6,766 nt of DNA from contig CAZJDM010000208.1 in assembly GCA_964544765.1 (NCBI GenBank), forward strand, positions 1 to 6,766, in the 5' to 3' direction. Shown piece after piece: positions 1-3,935 of this stretch. A model generated the notes under the pieces. The model made no database searches. It was not told where the DNA came from and saw nothing but the letters and a program-made list of their open reading frames with translations. The DNA is from CAZJDM01 sp964544765 (lineage in GTDB: Bacteria > Bdellovibrionota_B > Oligoflexia > CAYFLR01). The position numbers and the translations under genes are program-made. Every line of letters begins with the position of its first letter. Position 1 is the stretch's first letter.

Positions 1-57
1 ATTATTGTTAAGTGAGGATAATCAAAATTTAGGACCCAGGTGAACAATTACAAAACA
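1..57. other. Left-edge non-coding sequence
   Basis: No coding region or recognisable RNA is visible here. The stretch is AT-rich and lies downstream of the leftward operon. The part nearest the operon (51-57) reads TTGTTTT on the minus strand and may be the T-rich tail of the terminator-like hairpin. Confidence 0.5.
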
Positions 58-85
58 ATAAGAGATCTCAGTTAATTGCTCTTAT
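51..85 (-). terminator. Weak intrinsic-terminator-like hairpin after the leftward operon
   Basis: On the minus strand a 7-bp perfect stem, ATAAGAG (79-85) pairing with CTCTTAT (58-64), encloses a 14-nt loop and is followed by TTGTTTT (51-57). The stem starts at the stop codon of the 275-aa gene. The stem is short and AT-rich and the T-tract is interrupted by a G, so termination here is plausible but not strong. An 8-bp palindrome GAGATCTC (62-69) competes with the stem. Confidence 0.35.
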
Positions 86-909
86 ATTTTATCAACATCA
101 GACATCTTTACTTTCAACTCTTTCTTTGAAAGACCCTTAAAATAAAGGCCGTTGATAAATCCTGTTTTCAGGTAACTGAAATAGGGAGATCCCTTTTCTT
201 GCTGGAGATACAGGTAAGCCTGATCTTCAGCAAATTGGGTATAGTAGGCCATCATTTCCATTTTATCTCCAATCATGGATTTCTTTTGTCTATCGTCCAT
301 TTTAGGGTTGATAGTGTCTTTTTTTAATAGATCAAGTAGGACATTAAAAGCTTCTTCCTCTTTTTCAAAAATGATGTTACCTAAGATTACATCACCCAGA
401 TAATCGATCATTAGCATTCTGGTGCTTTCAATTTGGCTGTTAAAACTTTTTTCTTTCAAGGCCAAATCAAAATAACTTCTAATTTTGGTGATCATCTTCT
501 TATTTTTAAAATCACTTTCCAGTATGTTACTCAATCCAGACATAATAACCCTAGACTTGCGATCATTATTGTATTTCACCAAAGATGTAAAAATCTGTTT
601 ACCTATTATGTCACCATAATTTTTTTTATTCACTGGGTTTTTATTGGTTATTGGAGGACCGAGTAATGGTATTGTATTAATGGTTTTGTGATGAGGAGTA
701 ACTACTTTCGACTTTTGCTTTTTTGCTGTTCTTATGACAGCATTACTATAGAGATTAGATGATTGTTTAGGTGTTTCGGAATTTACAGTATTTAATATTT
801 TTGAGGTCTCAAAAACTTTTGGTTCTTCTTTTTTATCTGTTAATTCAATGATGATAAGGATAATAACTAAAAGAGACATCGTTGCTGTCAAATATTTAAA
901 ATGAATCAT
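82..909 (-). CDS. Membrane-anchored helical protein of unknown function (275 aa), last gene of the operon
   Basis: I do not recognise this family. The N-terminus has one hydrophobic segment (about residues 6-23) with no lipobox and no clear signal-peptidase site, so a single-pass anchor with the rest outside the cytoplasm is most likely. Residues about 24-95 form a low-complexity linker rich in Lys, Asn, Thr and Pro. Residues about 96-260 look largely alpha-helical, rich in Lys, Glu, Asp, Met and Leu, with no cysteine and no enzyme motif that I can see. The ATG is preceded by GAGG (minus strand, 915-918) five bases away. That site sits inside the 14-nt gap after the small lipoprotein gene, so the two genes are probably translated from one message. 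The position suggests a role in anchoring, export or regulation of the secreted products upstream, but nothing in the sequence shows which. Confidence 0.75.
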   Translation of the reverse strand: MIHFKYLTATMSLLVIILIIIELTDKKEEPKVFETSKILNTVNSETPKQSSNLYSNAVIRTAKKQKSKVVTPHHKTINTIPLLGPPITNKNPVNKKNYGDIIGKQIFTSLVKYNNDRKSRVIMSGLSNILESDFKNKKMITKIRSYFDLALKEKSFNSQIESTRMLMIDYLGDVILGNIIFEKEEEAFNVLLDLLKKDTINPKMDDRQKKSMIGDKMEMMAYYTQFAEDQAYLYLQQEKGSPYFSYLKTGFINGLYFKGLSKKELKVKMSDVDKI

Positions 910-923
910 AATATCCTCAAAGG

Positions 924-1082
924 TTATCGTTGGATATAACTGCAGCTGGCTAGTCCTACATATTCACTAGTCGGGTCATTATGGACCTTAAATATGGGTC
1001 CCATGTTTGATCTCTTTAGTAAGTCAATCATGTCCGGTTTGATTTTGTTAAGAGCCAACGCCTGAAGCGTAATCATATCGCA
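924..1082 (-). repeat. Duplicated C-terminal module, copy 2 (in the lipoprotein)
   Basis: Encodes residues 45-96 of the lipoprotein and is paralogous to 2200-2355. Similarity is visible at DNA level as well: both copies share the 14-base string CCATGTTTGATCTC on the plus strand. Confidence 0.85.
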
Positions 1083-1214
1083 ACGGTCGTTACTATTAAA
1101 TGTAACTATGTTTTCGGTTTTTGGTTGTGTGATATAATCTTTATTCTTTGAATCTTTTCCACAAGAAATTAAGATTGTTATTGTTAATGTAATTACAACT
1201 GTTAAAACTTTCAT
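924..1214 (-). CDS. Small lipoprotein carrying the C-terminal module of the MACPF-like protein (96 aa)
   Basis: Residues 1-17 are a short hydrophobic signal ending in the lipobox L-I-S-C, so Cys18 is the predicted lipidated residue. Gly follows it, which in enteric bacteria allows outer-membrane sorting. A hydrophilic linker (about 19-44) leads to a module from Cys45 to the C-terminus. That module aligns without gaps to residues 384-434 of the MACPF-like protein encoded upstream in the same operon: 26 of 51 positions identical, including both bracketing cysteines (Cys45, Cys91), the LL-K/R-RSNM segment and DPTSEY. The ATG has GGAG (1220-1223) five bases upstream. The gene is 46 nt after the Hint gene and 14 nt before the 275-aa gene. 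A tethered copy of the toxin-like protein's terminal module could be a docking partner, a competitor giving self-protection, or a remnant of a partial duplication; the intact frame, signal and ribosome site argue against simple decay. Confidence 0.8.
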   Translation of the reverse strand: MKVLTVVITLTITILISCGKDSKNKDYITQPKTENIVTFNSNDRCDMITLQALALNKIKPDMIDLLKRSNMGPIFKVHNDPTSEYVGLASCSYIQR

Positions 1215-1237
1215 TTTATCTCCAATATTACAAATAT

Positions 1238-1263
1238 CATGTTACTTAGTTACATGTTACTTA
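1238..1263. repeat. 11-bp tandem direct repeat CATGTTACTTA, period 15
   Basis: Two perfect copies lie at 1238-1248 and 1253-1263, separated by GTTA. The second contains the stop codon of the Hint gene on the minus strand. GTTAC occurs three times within this stretch (1241, 1249, 1256). It fills the gap between the Hint and lipoprotein genes. The function is unknown and slippage-type duplication is possible. Confidence 0.7.
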
Positions 1264-2139
1264 CTGCTCAGAACCAAGCTTGATCATTTCTCTTAGTATT
1301 TTGCGATACATAAGATCTTTGAACATTTCATGATATTGAAAGTTGGCTGATCCAACCAGTATCCCTTGAGCTACAATTATGTTTTCTTTTGAATGAGTAG
1401 AAGCTGGAGCAATGTTGTATACTTTCCCAAAATAAGCCTTAGTTGTAATTGCTACAATACTATCAAATTCTCCTGATTCTTTGATGAGGATTTGACCAAC
1501 CTTTAAGTCTTTAGCTTTAACCATAACACCGGTGTTTAGTAATATAGGATGATCTTCAGTAATTTTAAGTACAATTCCGCTTTCTGTAGTAATAACAATT
1601 ACAGTTTCTATCGCATCCTTGCGCGTCTGTTGATATGCTTCTACCGACTGAGGTGCCAGGTCAAAAGAAGAAAGTGTCGATTCTTTAGTTAGTGCCATTA
1701 CATTCGTTTTTCTTTCCTTTGTTGCTTCTTTTATTTGAATATAGCCATCAATAAATAGAATATTTTGATCAGGAGTGAAACATGATGATAAACAAAAACC
1801 ATGAAATACAGTATACTTCTCACAACCACGGCTTTCAGAAGTAGGAGCATTGTAATCCTTTTTAGATTCATCTGAAACTAGAGGATAATGAGGGCGAGGT
1901 CTTTGTTTTAGTATTTTATGTAATTGTATAAAAAGTGGTTGCTCATCAGTGAAATTATTTTGGCATTTATACGCCCATCTATTTCGACCGTGAGCAGCAT
2001 CAATTGATAGGTTACTTTTTATACATCTTTCTTCAAGGATTGGTAAAGAGCTGGCCGAAAAAGTTGAATTGTTTGTGTTAATTAATATAATCGTAAATAT
2101 AATTAAAACTAAGTTGTTTAAATTTAAGATGGTAAACAT
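1261..2139 (-). CDS. Exported Hint-domain (hedgehog/intein-type self-processing) protein (292 aa)
   Basis: Residues 1 to about 28 form a hydrophobic signal peptide or anchor. Residues about 29-119 are an unrecognised domain with Cys39, Cys59, Cys106 and Cys116. A Hint domain follows: block A starts at Cys120 (CFTPDQNILFIDG), block B holds the T-x-x-H motif (TEDH, Thr194 and His197), and the block F/G strands are at about 239-268 (KVYNIAP...IIVAQGILVGSANFQ). In known Hint domains Cys1 attacks the preceding peptide bond and Thr/His activate it; all three are present. The terminal His-Asn plus Cys/Ser/Thr of splicing inteins is absent, so N-terminal cleavage or transesterification between Ser119 and Cys120 is expected rather than full splicing. 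The ATG start was chosen because GGAGG lies 8 nt upstream; an upstream TTG overlaps that site. The gene lies 60 nt after the MACPF-like gene, so joint secretion or processing is likely. The target of the processing is unknown. Confidence 0.82.
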   Translation of the reverse strand: MFTILNLNNLVLIIFTIILINTNNSTFSASSLPILEERCIKSNLSIDAAHGRNRWAYKCQNNFTDEQPLFIQLHKILKQRPRPHYPLVSDESKKDYNAPTSESRGCEKYTVFHGFCLSSCFTPDQNILFIDGYIQIKEATKERKTNVMALTKESTLSSFDLAPQSVEAYQQTRKDAIETVIVITTESGIVLKITEDHPILLNTGVMVKAKDLKVGQILIKESGEFDSIVAITTKAYFGKVYNIAPASTHSKENIIVAQGILVGSANFQYHEMFKDLMYRKILREMIKLGSEQ

Positions 2140-2147
2140 AATTGTAT

Positions 2148-2152
2148 CCTCC
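2148..2152 (-). promoter_or_regulatory. Ribosome binding site GGAGG that sets the Hint gene start
   Basis: GGAGG on the minus strand lies 8 nt before the ATG at 2139. A TTG at 2152-2154 is in frame but lies on top of this site and would have no site of its own, so the ATG is the better start. Confidence 0.8.
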
Positions 2153-2172
2153 AATTTGGTATTTGATAAAAG

Positions 2173-2199
2173 TATGCGTTAATAAAAATATGTGTTAAT
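2173..2199. repeat. Imperfect 11-bp direct repeat after the MACPF-like gene, period 16
   Basis: TATGCGTTAAT (2173-2183) and TATGTGTTAAT (2189-2199) match at 10 of 11 bases. They directly abut the stop codon of the MACPF-like gene and fill much of the 60-nt gap before the Hint gene. Confidence 0.55.
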
Positions 2200-2355
2200 T
2201 CAAAGAATATAAGAACAATTAGCCATGCCGATATATTCTGAAGTAGGGTCATCTGGAACTTTGAACAGAGGAACCATGTTTGATCTCCTTAATAATGTCA
2301 TAATCTCAAGGGTGATTTTGCCGTTGTTAAAAGCTTCAATACGTTTAAGTTCACA
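2200..2355 (-). repeat. Duplicated C-terminal module, copy 1 (in the MACPF-like protein)
   Basis: Encodes residues 384-434 (Cys384 to the end, with RRSNM, DPTSEY and NCSYI). It is the counterpart of 924-1082, with 26 of 51 residues identical and no gap. In MACPF proteins the C-terminal domain usually provides target binding, which makes a shared module of interest. Confidence 0.85.
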
Positions 2356-3504
2356 TTTATCCGCCAATTGAAGGGGCCATTTTACTCTCTTAAGATTTTG
2401 AGGTGGAACAGAGCATTGATCTCCATAAAAACAATTATCTGCCGTTTCAGTTAACAGTGACAAATATGTCTCATATTCATTCAGGTGATATTGATAGGTC
2501 TTGTATTGTTCGTCAGATAAAAAGGACCATAAAGGAGTGTCAAGCAATATTAATACTTCATTTAAACGATTAATAACAGTTTCGGCCTCTTTGTACCGAA
2601 AGTAAATTTGAGATAATGTGTGATCTCGTTGTTTTACCTGAGGGTCATGTTGCCCTCTCCAACCAAAAACTTCCATTGATCCAGATAAGTAACTAAGAGG
2701 AGCGGCATGATCAGATCCAATCGTTTTGGTATAGTTTGATAAAATTAGCTGAATATTATTTAAATCATCGTTTTTGGTCATTAAGTTGTGAAGTCTGGTG
2801 ATACCATTTCCTCCAATGGCATAGACACTCATCTTAATTTGACTTCTTTTGCTTGCTTCCGAAAAGAATCGTTTATAACTACTAGCAACACTTCCCTCAA
2901 AAAGACCTCCTGAAACAGAGGCTTTGAATTCAGCGGTAAGTTTTTGTTTGTACTCACTAGATACATTTTCTATAGAGAATATCGCGGCAATTAATACTGA
3001 ACGATTTTCTTGCGATACAAACTTGGTTCCACATTTACGGGCAAAGGAAGAGTATTTTTTATCGTCAATTAATTGTTGAGCCTCTTTTGTTAATTGTGGA
3101 TTTATCATTTGAAAACGGCCATAGAAGCTTTGCCCTTTTATTATCCATACGATGGAGTCGGAATGAAAATTATAATCGTCGTGAAAAGACATGGCAGCAC
3201 TACCACTAAAGAATTTGTAGCGAGCCGAAGCACTGGATGAAATACCTAGATGTCTGTGAAGATTTTCTCTGGTGTGAATAATAGTAGCATCAAAAGTGGT
3301 TTTAATGGCGCCAATTGTATCAACGTTTTTTGTAGCATCAAAAGTTATACATTGATTAAAAGCTTCCTCAGGCTGTTTAGGATCAAAACCAGCGCCAAGG
3401 TAAATGGCGCTGTAGGGGTCATATGAATGAACCTCAGCTACCAAAGTTATTGGTAACAACAACATCCATATAAGAGGGTAAAAAAGCATTTCCATTGTCT
3501 TCAT
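2200..3504 (-). CDS. Exported MACPF/CDC-like protein, candidate pore former (434 aa)
   Basis: Residues 1 to about 23 are a signal peptide (hydrophobic core 7-22, likely cut after LVA). The MACPF evidence is a degenerate signature: Tyr151, six residues, then Cys158-Gly-Thr-Lys-Phe162, against the family's Y-x6-(F/Y)-G-T-H-(F/Y). It is supported by an early LGAGFD (36-41), Ser/Ala-rich stretches at 88-107 and 195-210 of the kind that become membrane hairpins in this superfamily, and a Gly-Gly at 231-232. Residues about 295-350 look helical. Cysteines at 358, 364, 384 and 430 fall in the C-terminal part. Residues 384-434 form a module repeated in the small lipoprotein of the same operon. AAGGAG six bases before the ATG (3511-3516) supports the start. 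It is first in the operon behind a sigma-54-type promoter. If the fold is right it should insert into or coat a membrane, perhaps of prey or a competitor; the target is inference. The Phe/Tyr and His of the signature are replaced, so similarity is remote. Confidence 0.7.
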   Translation of the reverse strand: MKTMEMLFYPLIWMLLLPITLVAEVHSYDPYSAIYLGAGFDPKQPEEAFNQCITFDATKNVDTIGAIKTTFDATIIHTRENLHRHLGISSSASARYKFFSGSAAMSFHDDYNFHSDSIVWIIKGQSFYGRFQMINPQLTKEAQQLIDDKKYSSFARKCGTKFVSQENRSVLIAAIFSIENVSSEYKQKLTAEFKASVSGGLFEGSVASSYKRFFSEASKRSQIKMSVYAIGGNGITRLHNLMTKNDDLNNIQLILSNYTKTIGSDHAAPLSYLSGSMEVFGWRGQHDPQVKQRDHTLSQIYFRYKEAETVINRLNEVLILLDTPLWSFLSDEQYKTYQYHLNEYETYLSLLTETADNCFYGDQCSVPPQNLKRVKWPLQLADKCELKRIEAFNNGKITLEIMTLLRRSNMVPLFKVPDDPTSEYIGMANCSYIL

Positions 3505-3510
3505 AATTAG

Positions 3511-3516
3511 CTCCTT
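3511..3516 (-). promoter_or_regulatory. Ribosome binding site AAGGAG of the MACPF-like gene
   Basis: Perfect AAGGAG on the minus strand, six bases before the ATG at 3504. It favours the first Met over the in-frame Met codons at residues 4 and 6. Confidence 0.85.
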
Positions 3517-3559
3517 ACTAAAAATAAAAAGTTTAACAAGTTATTTCGATTTTGTTTCT

Positions 3560-3575
3560 TGCAAAACAGGTGCCA
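3560..3575 (-). promoter_or_regulatory. Sigma-54 (-24/-12) promoter of the leftward operon
   Basis: On the minus strand the sequence reads TGGCAC, then CTGTT, then TTGCA. This matches the RpoN consensus TGGCAC-N5-TTGCA exactly, with the GG and GC ten bases apart as required. The predicted start of transcription is near 3549, giving a leader of about 45 nt that contains the AAGGAG site. Sigma-54 promoters need an enhancer-binding ATPase, so expression of the cassette is likely conditional. An IHF-like sequence (AATCAA-N4-TCA, one mismatch to WATCAA-N4-TTR) lies just upstream at 3578-3590 but is rather close to the polymerase site. Confidence 0.75.
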
Positions 3576-3637
3576 AATGATGACTTGATTAATTTGGGGT
3601 TATTATGAGGAGTACTTTTTCTTTAGAGGTTTTTAGG

Positions 3638-3697
3638 TGTGACATTTGTGAGATTAATTAGGATCTAAATGTCACATATGGGATCCAAATTTCTCAC
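3638..3697. promoter_or_regulatory. Nested inverted/direct repeats, candidate activator binding sites
   Basis: A perfect 10-bp inverted repeat, TGTGACATTT (3638-3647) and AAATGTCACA (3667-3676), encloses AGAT (3651-3654) and ATCT (3663-3666). A second, looser dyad pairs GTGAGA (3648-3653) with TCTCAC (3692-3697). Four GTGA(C/G)A half-sites are thus placed in two orientations: two rightward (3639, 3648) and two leftward (3670, 3692). GGATC(T/C)AAAT is also repeated directly at 3661-3670 and 3681-3690, exactly 20 bp apart. The cluster lies about 90-150 bp upstream of the predicted sigma-54 start, the usual place for an NtrC-type enhancer. As RNA the 10-bp dyad could also fold into a hairpin, so a structural role is not excluded. 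Confidence 0.55.
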
Positions 3698-3808
3698 TTG
3701 ATCAAATAATAGTGATATTGGAATCCTGGGTCAAGAAAATTTATTCATCACCAAAAAATAATTAAAAATGCATAAAAGAGATGGGATTAGCCTGAGCCTA
3801 ACATCTTG

Positions 3809-3835
3809 TTTATTATTGATAATAAAGTTTTTTTT
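3809..3835 (+). terminator. AT-only hairpin followed by eight T residues
   Basis: TTTATTAT (3809-3816) pairs perfectly with ATAATAAA (3819-3826), and after one G comes a run of eight T (3828-3835). This has the shape of an intrinsic terminator on the plus strand, but the stem has no G-C pair. No plus-strand gene precedes it, so it would end either a short leader or an unannotated small RNA, or it may have no function. Confidence 0.3.
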
Positions 3836-3922
3836 AATATTAAGTCAATCCACCCGATCAATTTTCTATGCAGAAATCTAGTGTATTTTTTATTGATTAA
3901 GTTTGAAATACCAAACCTTTTC

Positions 3923-3928
3923 AAGGAG
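3923..3928 (+). promoter_or_regulatory. Ribosome binding site AAGGAG that sets the start of the 800-aa gene
   Basis: AAGGAG lies 7 nt before the ATG at 3936 (10 nt before a second ATG at 3939). It shows that an in-frame TTG at 3903 upstream of it is not the start. Confidence 0.85.
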
Positions 3929-3935
3929 TGTGTTT

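Larger units (their letters stand above)
3505..3935. other. Divergent intergenic control region
   Basis: These 431 bp separate the leftward operon from the rightward 800-aa gene. From left to right they hold the ribosome site of the MACPF-like gene (3511-3516), a sigma-54 promoter facing left (3560-3575), an IHF-like sequence (3578-3590), a cluster of inverted and direct repeats (3638-3700), an AT-only hairpin with a T run (3809-3835), and the ribosome site of the rightward gene (3923-3928). I could not settle on a convincing promoter for the rightward gene. No credible coding sequence is present in the interval. Confidence 0.7.

Noticed and set aside
433..666. 77-codon open frame on the plus strand
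   Set aside because: It lies wholly inside the 275-aa gene on the other strand, has no ribosome site and reads like an antisense shadow.
2140..2154. In-frame TTG start adding five residues to the Hint protein
   Set aside because: The TTG overlaps the GGAGG site that serves the ATG at 2139 and has no site of its own.
3638..3653. CRP/FNR site (TGTGA half-sites)
   Set aside because: The half-sites resemble TGTGA/TCACA, but no pair has the required six-base spacing; the nested dyads beside a sigma-54 promoter fit an enhancer-binding protein better.
33..3732. 8-bp inverted copies of CCTGGGTC flanking the whole leftward operon (33-40 and 3725-3732)
   Set aside because: The match does not extend beyond 8 bases and there is no transposase or target duplication, so it is probably chance and not mobile-element ends.
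3903..3935. In-frame TTG start adding 11 residues to the 800-aa protein
   Set aside because: The AAGGAG ribosome site (3923-3928) lies inside this extension and serves the ATG at 3936; starting at the ATG also gives a clean signal peptide.
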